Positions 8,144-16,658 of a stretch of DNA of 64,000 nt are shown piece by piece. The notes below the pieces were generated by a model. It saw only the letters and a program-made list of their open reading frames with translations, did no database searches and was not told where the DNA came from. The position numbers were made by a program, and so were the translations under genes. Source of the DNA: Seohaeicola_A nanhaiensis (GTDB lineage Bacteria > Pseudomonadota > Alphaproteobacteria > Rhodobacterales > Rhodobacteraceae); NCBI RefSeq assembly GCF_042654245.1, contig NZ_JBHSGI010000024.1, positions 372,001 through 436,000 on the forward strand, given 5' to 3'. How positions within the stretch are numbered: the stretch's first letter is position 1; each line of letters begins with the position of its first letter.

Positions 8144-9420
8144 TTGGTCTCCTCCGACGCGGTTGCGCGACGCAGAAATGCGATCAGGTCGGCGCGGTCG
8201 CTTGCATTGGTAATCCGCTGCATCGGCATCTTGGAGCCTGGAATGTAATGATCTGGGCCAAGATCGAACAACGAGTCGATAGTGGTGTCATTCCAGACGA
8301 TTGTCGAGCCGTCAAGGATTTCGGAGTAGACATAGTCCGGAACCGTCCCTGCCTGCCGCCCGAACAGGCGGTGCAGCGTGGGTCCGGCCCGGCGTTCGCT
8401 GCCGGGGGTCAGGCTGTGGCAGACCGAACATTTGCGGGCGAACTGACGCTCACCGTTGTCCATCTCGGCCGGGTTCTTCAAGAAACTCGGCCGTTGCGTG
8501 GCCATGCGGTTGGCCGGGTCCATTCCGGTCACCGGCCAGCTGTACATCGCTTCGTCCAGACCCCCGGCATGAATGTTGAGACCGTCCCGGCTGAACGCCA
8601 GCGCCCAGACAGGCCCGCGCAGGGTGGCGCGGAAGTCGCTGACGATCTCCCAGTTGCGGGTGTCGATCATCATGATGTAGCCCTCTCCATCGCCCACGGC
8701 GAGGCGGGAACCATCGGGGCTGAGCGCCAGAGCCAGGATCGGGCGGCGCTCGAGGGTGAAATCGGCGATCTCGGCGCCGGTCTCGGGGTCCACGATCCGT
8801 GTGACGCCATCGACGGCGCCATAGGCGAGCCAGCCTTCGGGCGACAGGACCAGTTCGTTGATGCCGAACCCATTCTGCACGATCTGGCGAATTTCGGCGC
8901 CGGCGGCGATGTCCCACAGCCGGATGGTGCCGTCGACGGAGGCAGAATAGAGCTGGCCGTCCGGTCGGAAGGCGACGGCGTTCACGCCCTGGTCGTGACC
9001 GGTGAGAAAACGACCCTGGCCGCCGGCGAGCGGCCAGAGACCGATGGTGCCGTCCCAGCTGGCTGTGGCGATCAGGCTTTGGTCGGGCGAGGCCGCGAGG
9101 GCCACAACCTTTCCCTGGTGGGTGCCGAGCACGGTGCCGCCGGGCCAGAGGCGGATGGTAAAATCGTCGCCTGACGAGACAAGGCGGCCATCGGACAGAA
9201 ACGAGACTGCGTTGACTGCGGCGGTGTGTCCGTCGAACCACTGGGGTGTCAGCCCGTCCCAGAGACCGACGGCATTATCGAAGCTGGCCGTGGCGATTTG
9301 GCCCGTCGGTGAAACGGATATGCCCATGATCGGGCCGCCATGTCCCTTGAGGGTGAAGAAATCCTGCGCCGGCGCCGGGCCGGCCAGCAGCAGCACGGCA
9401 AGAGCGGCGAGAAAACGCAT
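8140..9420 (-). CDS. WD40 beta-propeller fused to monohaem cytochrome c
   Basis: 426 aa from the ATG at 9420, 2 bp after the FDH gamma stop. A signal peptide (MRFLAALAVLLLAGPAPAQ) sends it to the periplasm. Residues about 22-296 carry around seven WD40 repeats with DGTIGLW/DGTIRLWD-type ends. Residues about 320-420 are a class I cytochrome c with CSVCH at 331-335 and a likely axial Met in GSKMPM (398 or 400). Placed directly behind the FDH membrane subunit, it is a candidate electron acceptor or docking scaffold for FDH. Translation looks coupled to the next small gene. Domain calls are firm; the electron-transfer role is inference. Confidence 0.88.
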   Translation of the reverse strand: MRFLAALAVLLLAGPAPAQDFFTLKGHGGPIMGISVSPTGQIATASFDNAVGLWDGLTPQWFDGHTAAVNAVSFLSDGRLVSSGDDFTIRLWPGGTVLGTHQGKVVALAASPDQSLIATASWDGTIGLWPLAGGQGRFLTGHDQGVNAVAFRPDGQLYSASVDGTIRLWDIAAGAEIRQIVQNGFGINELVLSPEGWLAYGAVDGVTRIVDPETGAEIADFTLERRPILALALSPDGSRLAVGDGEGYIMMIDTRNWEIVSDFRATLRGPVWALAFSRDGLNIHAGGLDEAMYSWPVTGMDPANRMATQRPSFLKNPAEMDNGERQFARKCSVCHSLTPGSERRAGPTLHRLFGRQAGTVPDYVYSEILDGSTIVWNDTTIDSLFDLGPDHYIPGSKMPMQRITNASDRADLIAFLRRATASEETK

Positions 9421-9422
9421 GA

Positions 9423-10679
9423 TTACTCGGCGGGCGTGGCCGTGCCGCGCGAAGCCTCGCGGGCCTGCACCTCTTCGACCCAGAGGTTGTGGTGTTCGCG
9501 CGCCCATTGCAGCTCGACCTCGCCCGACCCCATTGCATCGAAGGCGCCCTCCATCCCGATTGTGCCCAGGTAGATATGGGCGAAGATGATGGCGAGGAAG
9601 ACAAAGGCGATGATCGAATGCCAGAGCTGGGCGTATTGCATCTCTTCATGCGGGGCGAGTTGTTCGGGCAGCGGGCCATAACCGAAGAGCTCGGGCAGGC
9701 CGAGGGTGTTGATATGGCGGAAGGTGTCCGCGAACATCGGCAGGTCGAAGGGGAAAAGCAGCGACAGGCCCGAGGCGGAGATCGAAACACCCAGCACGAC
9801 GCAGGCCCAGAAGATGATCTTCTGACCGGCATTGAACTTCTTCGCGGGCGGGTGGGAGTGTTTCGTGAACAGTCCACCGCCCTTGGCCAGCCAGACCAGA
9901 TCATGACGGTTGGGGATGTTCTGAAGCGTCCAGTTGATGACAACGATCACCAGACCCAGCATGAAGGCCCAGGCAACGTTGTTGTGTATCCATTTGGAAC
10001 CGATCGCCAGCGCGGAAAAGCTGTCGTGACCAAAGGCCGGAATCATCACCTTGCGGCCGAACAGGGTGATCAGGCCGGTGGCGCCAAGCAGCAGGAAACT
10101 GCCGGCAAAAAGCCAGTGTCCAAAGCGTTCGAAGGAAGTGAAGCGGGTGATGGTGATGCCGGTCTTGGGCCCCTCGATCCGGATGCGGCCGCGGATCAGG
10201 AAGAACAGAGCAAGCACGGCCAGCATCCCGCCCAGCAGCCAGGCGCCATATTCGGGCAGGATGCCGCGGCGGATGTCCAGCCACCACATGCCGCCGTCCT
10301 GGATCAGCACCCCGGCGGCGGGGCCGCGGCTGGTGACGGTGACATCCGCGGTGCCATAGCGGATCGCCCGGAACACCTCTGCGTCCGAGGCGCCACCCCG
10401 CGTGCCAAGCTGGCTGGCGATGCCGGCGGCGCTGTCGGGGTCGCCTGTCTCGCGCTGGCGGAAGGATAGGTCGACCTCCATGCCCTTCTGGCGGCGCAGG
10501 ATGTCCTCAAGCGTCTGCGCGCCGCCGGTCGAGGGGCGGGCGGCGATGCCGGCATTCTCGGGGGGGCGCACGCTGGTCACGGGATCGGGCGACAGCGGCA
10601 CATCGCCGGTGGGCGAGTCCTGCGCGGCGGCCGGCAGACAGGTGAACAGGACAAGGGCCAGGGTCAGGAACGCGCGCAT
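9423..10679 (-). CDS. Formate dehydrogenase gamma subunit (cytochrome b)
   Basis: 418 aa. A cleavable signal (FLTLALVLFTCLPAAAQ) is followed by a periplasmic segment of about 120 residues and then the FdoI/FdnI-type membrane domain of about four helices. A haem-ligand region reads FERFGHWLFAGSFLLLGATG, and a further His occurs near the last helices (LWHSIIAFVFLAIIFAHIY). The subunit anchors FDH and passes electrons from the FeS subunit toward quinone. ATG 10679 is preferred over GTG 10682 because of GGAGA upstream. The N-terminal periplasmic extension is longer than in the E. coli subunits and may contact the adjacent WD40-cytochrome. Confidence 0.92.
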   Translation of the reverse strand: MRAFLTLALVLFTCLPAAAQDSPTGDVPLSPDPVTSVRPPENAGIAARPSTGGAQTLEDILRRQKGMEVDLSFRQRETGDPDSAAGIASQLGTRGGASDAEVFRAIRYGTADVTVTSRGPAAGVLIQDGGMWWLDIRRGILPEYGAWLLGGMLAVLALFFLIRGRIRIEGPKTGITITRFTSFERFGHWLFAGSFLLLGATGLITLFGRKVMIPAFGHDSFSALAIGSKWIHNNVAWAFMLGLVIVVINWTLQNIPNRHDLVWLAKGGGLFTKHSHPPAKKFNAGQKIIFWACVVLGVSISASGLSLLFPFDLPMFADTFRHINTLGLPELFGYGPLPEQLAPHEEMQYAQLWHSIIAFVFLAIIFAHIYLGTIGMEGAFDAMGSGEVELQWAREHHNLWVEEVQAREASRGTATPAE

Positions 10680-10777
10680 CACACTCTCCGGATGGGGTTG
10701 GTGCAGGCCGTTCTCCTGTGCGGAAAACAGACAGAATTCTTCAACAGGGCCGGGAAAATCGACACATCCCGATGACC

Positions 10778-10800
10778 GGCGGAGCGGGGGCCGCTCCGCC
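10778..10800 (-). other. Intercistronic hairpin between FDH beta and gamma genes
   Basis: Perfect 10-bp inverted repeat GGCGGAGCGG / CCGCTCCGCC with a 3-nt loop, in the 131-bp gap between the beta stop (10811) and the gamma start (10679). No T-tract follows on the transcribed strand, so it looks like an mRNA processing or stabilising element, or a partial attenuator, rather than a full terminator. Confidence 0.6.
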
Positions 10801-10810
10801 GCTCCACTGA

Positions 10811-11404
10811 TCAGCCGCCCTTCTGGTCGTAGGCGGTGCCCCAGCCCCAGGCGCCGGACCCAAAGCCGCGCGCGACCACGCGCTCGCGGTAGATGGCCGA
10901 AACCACGTCGCCGTCACCGGCCAGCAGGGCCTTGGTCGAACACATCTCGGCGCAGATCGGCAGCTTGCCTTCCGCAATCCGGTTGCGACCGTATTTTGCG
11001 AATTCCGCCGCCGAATTGTTCTCTTCCGGTCCCCCGTTGCAGAAGGTGCACTTGTCCATCTTCCCGCGCGAGCCGAAATTGCCGGCCTGCGGATACTGCG
11101 GTGCGCCAAAGGGGCAGGCGTAGAAGCAGTAGCCACAGCCGATGCAGAGGTCCTTCGAGTGAAGGACCACGCCCTCTTCGGTCTGATAGAAGCAGTCCAC
11201 CGGGCAGACGGCCATGCAGGGCGCATCCGAACAGTGCATGCAGGCGACGGAAATAGACCGCTCGCCCGGTTTGCCGTCCTGGATCGTCACCACCCTGCGG
11301 CGGTTGATGCCCCAGGGCACCTCATGCTCGTTCTTGCAAGCGGTCACGCAGGCATTGCATTCGATGCAGCGCTCGGCGTCGCAGAGAAACTTCGCTCTTC
11401 CCAT
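10811..11404 (-). CDS. fdh3B: Formate dehydrogenase beta subunit, four [4Fe-4S] clusters
   Basis: 197 aa ferredoxin-like electron carrier between FdhA and the membrane cytochrome. Four cysteine groups are visible: CIECNACVTACKNE, CMHCSDAPCMAVCP, CIGCGYCFYACPFGAP, and CTFC with CAEMCSTKAL. It lacks the C-terminal membrane helix seen in E. coli FdnH, as expected for the shorter FDH3-type beta subunits. The start ATG at 11404 has GGAG upstream, 13 bp after the FdhA stop. No signal peptide is present, so it is probably exported in complex with the TAT-bearing FdhA. Confidence 0.95.
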   Translation of the reverse strand: MGRAKFLCDAERCIECNACVTACKNEHEVPWGINRRRVVTIQDGKPGERSISVACMHCSDAPCMAVCPVDCFYQTEEGVVLHSKDLCIGCGYCFYACPFGAPQYPQAGNFGSRGKMDKCTFCNGGPEENNSAAEFAKYGRNRIAEGKLPICAEMCSTKALLAGDGDVVSAIYRERVVARGFGSGAWGWGTAYDQKGG

Positions 11405-11417
11405 CTGTCCGTTCTCC

Positions 11418-14408
11418 TTACGCTGCCCAGATCTTGCAGAGAGTGGCCTTGGTCTCCTGCATCTGGGTTACCGAGTCATAGCCGTAGGTCTGCGCCGTGT
11501 TGGTGCTTTCGCCCAGAACGTAGGGGTCGGCGCCTTCGGGGTATTTGCTGCGCAGATCCTTGCCTTCGAAATGGCCGCCGAAGTGGAAGGGCATGAAAGC
11601 CACGCCACTGGCGACACGCTCGGTCACCATCGCCATCACCTTGACCTTGCCGCCTTCCGGGCCTTCCACCCAGACCTGCGCCTTGTCGCGCACCCCGAGG
11701 TTGTTGGCGTCGCGCGGATTGATTTCGACGAACATGTCCTGCTGCAGTTCGGCCAGCCAGGGGTTGGACCGGGTTTCGTCGCCGCCGCCTTCGTATTCGA
11801 CCAGACGGCCCGAGGTCAGGATGATCGGGTATTCTTCCGAGAAATCCTTGTCCTGGATCGTCTTGTACAACGTGGGCAACCGCCAGAACTTCTTGTCGGC
11901 GTAGGTCGGGTAATCCGCGACCAGATCGCGCCGGTTCGAATAGAGAGGCTCGCGGTGCAGCGGCACCGGATCGGGGAAGGTCCACACCACCGCGCGGGCC
12001 TTGGCGTTGCCATAGGGCGCGCAGCCATGCTTGATCGCCACCCGCTGGATCCCGCCCGACAGGTCGGTCTTCCAGTTGATGCCGCCGACCTGCTTGGAGT
12101 AGTCCGAGGGCCTTTCGCCGGTCTGCGAGGTTTCGCCCACCTCTTCCTTGCCTTCGTCGGCCTTCTCGGGTGCCTGATAGCCCGCCACCTTCTCGATGCT
12201 CGCGCGCTCTTCGGCGGTGAGGTCGCCGTCCCAGCCGAGATCGATCAGCATCTGCATGGTGAATTCGGGGTAGCCGTCCTGGATTTCCGATCCGACCGGG
12301 TAGACCCCTTCGGCCAGCAGGTTGTCGCCCTTATATTCCACGCCAAACCGGGCGCGGAAGCCCATGCCGCCTTCGGCCACCGGGATCGACATGTCATAAA
12401 GGTTGGCTGAACCCGGGTGGTTCATCTCGGGCGTGCCCCAGCAGGGCCAGGGCATCCCGTAGAAATCGCCATCGGCCGGGCCACCCACGGCGCGCAGCGT
12501 GGTGCGGTCGAAGGTGTGCTGGTTCTCCATGTGCATCTTGAGCCGCTCGGGCGACTGGCCGGTATAGCCGATGGTCCACATGCCGCGGTTGAACTCGCGG
12601 GTGATGTCCTCGACATTGGGCTCGTCGCCGTCCATCGCGATATTGCGGAACATCCGGTCATCGAAACCGAACTTCTTGGCGAACATCGCGATGATCGTGT
12701 GGTCGGGCTTGGATTCGAACAGCGGTTCGACCACCTTGTCACGCCATTGCAGCGACCGGTTCGAGGCGGTGACAGAGCCGCGCGTCTCGAACTGGGTAGC
12801 TGCCGGCAGCAAGTAGACGCCATCGGTGCGGTCCTGCAGCACGGCCGAGACGGTGGGGTAGGGATCGACCACGACCATGAGGTCGAGCTTCTCCATCGCC
12901 GTCTTCATTTCCTTCATGCGGGTCTGCGAATTGGGCGCATGGCCCCAGAGCACCATCGCCCGTGTGTTGTTCGGCTGGTCGATGTTCTCTTTCGCTTCCA
13001 GAACACCGTCGATCCAGCGGCTGACCGGGATGCCGGTCTCTTCCATCATCAGGCGGTCCTTGCCGTCCTTGCCGGCGCCGGGCATGACGTCGAACCGGGC
13101 CTTGAGCCAGTCGAGGTCCTCCTCCCAGACGCGGGCCCAATGCGCCCAGCTGCCGGCCGCCAGGCCATAGTAGCCGGGCAGCGTGTCGGCCAGAACGCCA
13201 AGGTCGGTCGCGCCCTGCACGTTGTCATGGCCGCGGAAGATGTTGGTGCCGCCACCGGCGACGCCCATGTTCCCCAGTGCCAGCTGCAGCACGCAGTAGG
13301 CGCGGGTGTTGTTGTTGCCGTTGCTGTGCTGTGTCCCACCCATGCACCAGATCACGGTGCCCGGACGGTTGTTCGCCAGCGTCATCGCCACCCGCTTGAG
13401 CTGGCTGCCCGGCGCGCCGGTGACACGCTCGACTTCTTCCGGCGTCCACTTGGCGACTTCCTCGCGGATCTGGTCCATGCCCCAGACACGGGTGCGGATG
13501 AATTCCTTGTCCTCCCAGCCGTTCTCGAAGATGTGCCACAGGATGCCCCAGACCAGCGCCACGTCGCTGCCGGGGCGGAAGCGGACGAACTCGTCGGCAT
13601 GGGCCGCCGTGCGGGTGAACCGCGGATCGCAGACGATCAGCGGCGCGTTGTTCTGCTCCTTGGCCTTCAGCACGTGCAGCAGCGACACGGGGTGTGCCTC
13701 GGCGGGGTTGCCACCGATGATGAAGATCGCCTTGGAGTTGTGGATATCGTTGTAGCTGTTGGTCATGGCGCCGTAGCCCCATGTGTTCGCAACCCCCGCA
13801 ACGGTGGTCGAGTGGCAGATCCGCGCCTGGTGGTCGACGTTGTTCGTGCCCCAGTAGGCGGCGAACTTGCGGAACAGATAGGCCTGCTCGTTCGAATGCT
13901 TGGCCGAGCCGAGCCAATAGACCGAGTCGGGGCCGCTTTCGTCGCGGATCTTCATCATCTGGTCGCCGATCTCGTTGATCGCGGTTTCCCAGCTGATCTT
14001 CTTCCAGACGCCGCCTTCCATCTTCATCGGATACTTGAGCCGCCGCTCGCCATGGGCGTGCTCGCGCACCGAGGCGCCCTTGGCGCAATGGGCGCCCAGG
14101 TTGAACGGGCTGTCCCAGCCGGGCTCCTGACCGGTCCAGACACCGTTCTGGACCTCGGCGATCACCGTGCAGCCGACCGAGCAGTGCGTGCAGATCGATT
14201 TGACGTTCGTCACGGCGGCATCGGCGGCCGTTTGCGCCGAGGCGCGGGTCACGGTGCCGCCGGTGGCGGCGATTGCGGCCAGTCCGCCGATCGCGAGACC
14301 CGAGCCACGCAGGAAGGCGCGGCGGTCCACCGTGGCCTCGCTGACCTGGGACAGGATGCCGGTGCGTTGCGGGCGTCGCGTTGTCCCGCTGGTCTTTCTC
14401 CGAAGCAT
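11418..14408 (-). CDS. fdhA: Formate dehydrogenase alpha (catalytic) subunit, Cys type, TAT-exported
   Basis: 996 aa molybdopterin oxidoreductase that oxidises formate to CO2 in the periplasm. A TAT signal is seen at residues 28-58 (DRRAFLRGSGLAIGG). The proximal [4Fe-4S] ligands are Cys73, Cys76, Cys80 and Cys108. The catalytic segment ARICHSTTVAG places Cys198 next to His199; the codon is TGC, so this is not a selenoprotein. The C-terminal bis-MGD-binding domain holds GRLVEYEGGGDETRSNPWLAEL and NPRDANNLGV. It lies centrally in the leftward operon with its chaperone, beta and gamma genes. Mo versus W cannot be decided. Confidence 0.97.
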   Translation of the reverse strand: MLRRKTSGTTRRPQRTGILSQVSEATVDRRAFLRGSGLAIGGLAAIAATGGTVTRASAQTAADAAVTNVKSICTHCSVGCTVIAEVQNGVWTGQEPGWDSPFNLGAHCAKGASVREHAHGERRLKYPMKMEGGVWKKISWETAINEIGDQMMKIRDESGPDSVYWLGSAKHSNEQAYLFRKFAAYWGTNNVDHQARICHSTTVAGVANTWGYGAMTNSYNDIHNSKAIFIIGGNPAEAHPVSLLHVLKAKEQNNAPLIVCDPRFTRTAAHADEFVRFRPGSDVALVWGILWHIFENGWEDKEFIRTRVWGMDQIREEVAKWTPEEVERVTGAPGSQLKRVAMTLANNRPGTVIWCMGGTQHSNGNNNTRAYCVLQLALGNMGVAGGGTNIFRGHDNVQGATDLGVLADTLPGYYGLAAGSWAHWARVWEEDLDWLKARFDVMPGAGKDGKDRLMMEETGIPVSRWIDGVLEAKENIDQPNNTRAMVLWGHAPNSQTRMKEMKTAMEKLDLMVVVDPYPTVSAVLQDRTDGVYLLPAATQFETRGSVTASNRSLQWRDKVVEPLFESKPDHTIIAMFAKKFGFDDRMFRNIAMDGDEPNVEDITREFNRGMWTIGYTGQSPERLKMHMENQHTFDRTTLRAVGGPADGDFYGMPWPCWGTPEMNHPGSANLYDMSIPVAEGGMGFRARFGVEYKGDNLLAEGVYPVGSEIQDGYPEFTMQMLIDLGWDGDLTAEERASIEKVAGYQAPEKADEGKEEVGETSQTGERPSDYSKQVGGINWKTDLSGGIQRVAIKHGCAPYGNAKARAVVWTFPDPVPLHREPLYSNRRDLVADYPTYADKKFWRLPTLYKTIQDKDFSEEYPIILTSGRLVEYEGGGDETRSNPWLAELQQDMFVEINPRDANNLGVRDKAQVWVEGPEGGKVKVMAMVTERVASGVAFMPFHFGGHFEGKDLRSKYPEGADPYVLGESTNTAQTYGYDSVTQMQETKATLCKIWAA

Positions 14409-14493
14409 GTTTCTAATCCTCCCGTGCTGGCCGGATCCGCCGGCGCGCTTGGTATACTGGAATGCGGCCCGGTGCCGGGCCGATATGGCTGGC

Positions 14494-14688
14494 CTAGAAG
14501 CGGGCGCTCTCGAAATAGGCGCGGGTGTGGGCGGTGTCCTGCATCCGGTTCTCGTTCACCGGTTCGGCCGCGGCCTGCGCCTCGGTGCCTGACAGCGCCA
14601 CGGCGGCCACCGCCGCGGGGGCGGCGGTGCCGGCCAGCTTCAGGAAATCACGCCGGCTGGCGCGCTCGTCGCTTGGGTTGCTCATCAC
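14494..14688 (-). CDS. Formate dehydrogenase region TAT-target small protein
   Basis: 64 aa. It consists almost entirely of a TAT signal (RASRRDFLKLAGTAAPAAVA) and a short tail ending YFESARF. This matches the 'formate dehydrogenase region TAT target' family, which occurs directly upstream of Cys/Sec-type fdhA genes in many proteobacteria. The proposed roles are a small periplasmic FDH subunit or an export helper; neither is established. Here it lies between the TorD-like chaperone and FdhA, 48 bp after the chaperone gene. Confidence 0.88.
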   Translation of the reverse strand: MMSNPSDERASRRDFLKLAGTAAPAAVAAVALSGTEAQAAAEPVNENRMQDTAHTRAYFESARF

Positions 14689-14736
14689 CTGGCTCCTCTT
14701 TCTGGTTCGTCCGTTCAGTCCCTTGCTCGCCGCAGA

Positions 14737-15348
14737 TCAGCCCGCGGCAAGCTTGAATCCTTCTTTCTCGATCTCCATGAAGATCCGCCCCACCGCTCCG
14801 ACAGAGCCGTAGAGCACCGAGCTTTTCGCCTTTTCGAGGTCGGCGAAGAAATGCCCGGCCCAGGGGCCGACATGCCGGCTCCAGAACGCCTTCTGGGCGG
14901 CCAGCGGCACCGGTGTGCCGAACCGACCGACGATCATCCCGCCCATCATCTCCATCAGCGAGGCGATGTTGTCTTCGGGCTCGTAGACGTTCGGCGCTCG
15001 GGTGATGCCCTGGGCGGACATGTCGGCGCGCAGCTGCGCCAGCGGCTTTTCGTTCAGAAAACCGGTCAGATAATAGCTTGCATAGGGCAGCAACTCGCCC
15101 CGGCCGAGACCGATGAACAGCGCGTTGAACTCGCGTTCGGCCCCCTGCGGCTTGGTCACCTTCGCCACACGCGCCAGACCTGAGATCGCCTCGCCCAGCG
15201 GGCTGTCGTCGCCGCTCAGTCCGGCGGCCTGATCGAGCAGCAGCTGATCCGGCGGCGCGGCAAGCAACACGCCCAGGAAATTGTAGAGATCGGCGCGCAG
15301 GCGGTCTTCATCCGCGACAGGCTGGTTTTGCAGGGCAGGCTGGGTCAT
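14737..15348 (-). CDS. TorD/DmsD-family chaperone for FdhA
   Basis: 203 aa cytoplasmic redox-enzyme maturation protein. The all-helical TorD fold is suggested by DRLRADLYNFLGVLLAAPP at the start, an EREFNALFIGLGRGELLPYASYYLTG motif (the family E-x-x-x-LF...P-Y-x-S signature), and the later EPEDNIASLMEMMGGMI. Such proteins bind TAT signals and hold the apo-enzyme until cofactor insertion; the client here is presumably FdhA and perhaps the small TAT protein. The ATG at 15348 overlaps the DUF3306 stop by 4 bp. Confidence 0.9.
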   Translation of the reverse strand: MTQPALQNQPVADEDRLRADLYNFLGVLLAAPPDQLLLDQAAGLSGDDSPLGEAISGLARVAKVTKPQGAEREFNALFIGLGRGELLPYASYYLTGFLNEKPLAQLRADMSAQGITRAPNVYEPEDNIASLMEMMGGMIVGRFGTPVPLAAQKAFWSRHVGPWAGHFFADLEKAKSSVLYGSVGAVGRIFMEIEKEGFKLAAG

Positions 15349-15929
15349 GACGCCTCACCGCGTTGAGGAACGGTGTCAAAGGCGAAGCGCATTCTGCGGG
15401 GCGCGCGAACCGGCGGGTCGGTTTCGACGTCGGCCTGCGGCGCTTCCGGCTCGGCCGCCGGCTCTTCCACGACCACCGGTTCGATCTCGACCGCGGGGTC
15501 GTCGGCCACGGCGACTTGCGTTTCGGCTTCTGCCTGCCGTGCCATCTCCTGCACATGGGCCAGCAGCCCCTTGCCGACCTGATAGGTGGTCAGCACAGGC
15601 GCGTCCGACACGGCCGTATAGTCGCCGTCGTAGTCGTTCAGCCCGTCCAGATTGGCCAGAACCGGGTTCAGCCGCCAAAGCTTGCGCAGGGCGCGCCGGC
15701 GGATTCGTTCGGGCACCGCGCGGGCCATAAAGGCGATCACGTCGTCGCCCGATTTCAGGGTGTCGGGATCGGGCAGGTCAAGTTCGGCCAGGATTTCGGC
15801 GTCGGACCGCTCTTCCAGCTCCGCCATCTCGGCGGCCAGCGCACGCTCGGCCTCGGCCTTCCGCTCTGCCTCGGTCTCGGCCTCCACCGCCGCGCGGCGG
15901 CGCGACCAGAAATCGCGGGGCGCGTTCAT
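15345..15929 (-). CDS. DUF3306 domain protein (FDH accessory)
   Basis: 194 aa. DUF3306 family members occur with DUF3305, TorD-like chaperones and polyferredoxins upstream of respiratory FDH genes. Visible features are the N-terminal FWSRRRAAVEAE motif, a charged helical region, DILAELDLPDPDTLKSGDD-like sequence and the conserved core RRALRKLWRLNPVLANLDGLNDYDGDYT. The C-terminal 70 residues are acidic and proline-rich, probably disordered. It overlaps both neighbours by 4 bp, so it is made in step with them. The biochemical role is not known; context points to FDH assembly. Confidence 0.88.
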   Translation of the reverse strand: MNAPRDFWSRRRAAVEAETEAERKAEAERALAAEMAELEERSDAEILAELDLPDPDTLKSGDDVIAFMARAVPERIRRRALRKLWRLNPVLANLDGLNDYDGDYTAVSDAPVLTTYQVGKGLLAHVQEMARQAEAETQVAVADDPAVEIEPVVVEEPAAEPEAPQADVETDPPVRAPRRMRFAFDTVPQRGEAS

Positions 15930-16483
15930 GACGGCACCCGGCGCGGGGCGCGGTAAACGTCGCTGTCCTGACGGATTCGCAGATCGCCGCGTCCGTCCTC
16001 GATCCGGTCGGTGCGCAACTTGTCGCGGCGGCGTTTGACGAATTCCTCCTCGACGTGATTCGCGTCGGTGAAATCCTGCACCCAGGCGACGAGACCGGCG
16101 GGCATCGGCACCTTTTCCACCATGTCTTCGCCGTTGTCTGCGTAGTCCTGCGCCTCGTAGGGCGAGGCGGTGGCCAGAGAGACGGTCAGCGGCATGTCGC
16201 CATCGGGTTCCTTGCGGATGATCACATAGATCGACGGCGGGCTATCGGCGAGATTGACCTGGTAGGCCTCTGTATCGGTGATCCACAGCGTCAGGGGAAC
16301 GGTGGCGGCGTGGAATTCGAGCGCTTCGCCCTCGCGCCGCAGTTCCTTCCATCTGGCCGGTCCAGCCCCAGGCAGAACGGCGACGGCTTCCCAGTACCAT
16401 TTTGCCCAGCGTGTCACCCCCGGCGTGCGCCGAAGAACGACACCAAGCGGCATCTGCACAGATCTTGTGCCGGTCCGGGTCAA
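15926..16483 (-). CDS. DUF3305 domain protein (FDH accessory), first gene of FDH operon
   Basis: 185 aa if the TTG at 16483 is used: it has a good ribosome site, GGAGG six bases upstream. The alternative is ATG 16453, where the family core begins (MPLGVVLRRTPGVTRWAKW). A longer TTG reading from 16519 is unlikely. The core also carries VAVLPGAGPARWKELRREG and LWITDTEAYQVNLADSPPSIYV. DUF3305 is found with DUF3306 and FDH genes; no activity is known. It heads the leftward FDH operon and shares a 175-bp divergent promoter region with the polyferredoxin gene. Confidence 0.86.
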   Translation of the reverse strand: MTRTGTRSVQMPLGVVLRRTPGVTRWAKWYWEAVAVLPGAGPARWKELRREGEALEFHAATVPLTLWITDTEAYQVNLADSPPSIYVIIRKEPDGDMPLTVSLATASPYEAQDYADNGEDMVEKVPMPAGLVAWVQDFTDANHVEEEFVKRRRDKLRTDRIEDGRGDLRIRQDSDVYRAPRRVPS

Positions 16484-16658
16484 AACGTGCCTCCACGCAG
16501 GTCGGATTTCCTGCTCCAAGAAGAATTATGCGGCAAACTTTCCCGCCGACCAAGCCCAAATGCGGTTAATCACACAGATTTTCTTACCAGTTCGGGCTGG
16601 AACATGGCGACTCATGCGCGCTAGGGTTCGAGCCGGCCAGGGATGGGAGTGGCAGAAA
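16484..16658. promoter_or_regulatory. Divergent promoter region, FDH operon / polyferredoxin
   Basis: The 175-bp spacer between the DUF3305 start and the polyferredoxin ATG must hold both FDH promoters. An AT-richer stretch at about 16555-16590 interrupts high-GC surroundings, flanked by CCAAGCCC and GGGCTGG, an imperfect dyad at about 16550-16600. No clear FNR or sigma-54 site is visible. It is the natural target for the operon's HTH/PBP-like regulator, by inference only. Confidence 0.5.

Noticed and set aside
13815..13817. Possible selenocysteine in FdhA
   Set aside because: The catalytic codon is TGC, not TGA, and no in-frame TGA interrupts the gene.
12417..14756. Long open frame opposite fdhA on the plus strand (779 aa)
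   Set aside because: It is the antisense shadow of a high-GC gene: rich in Gly, His, Arg and Val, no family motif, and FdhA is unambiguous.
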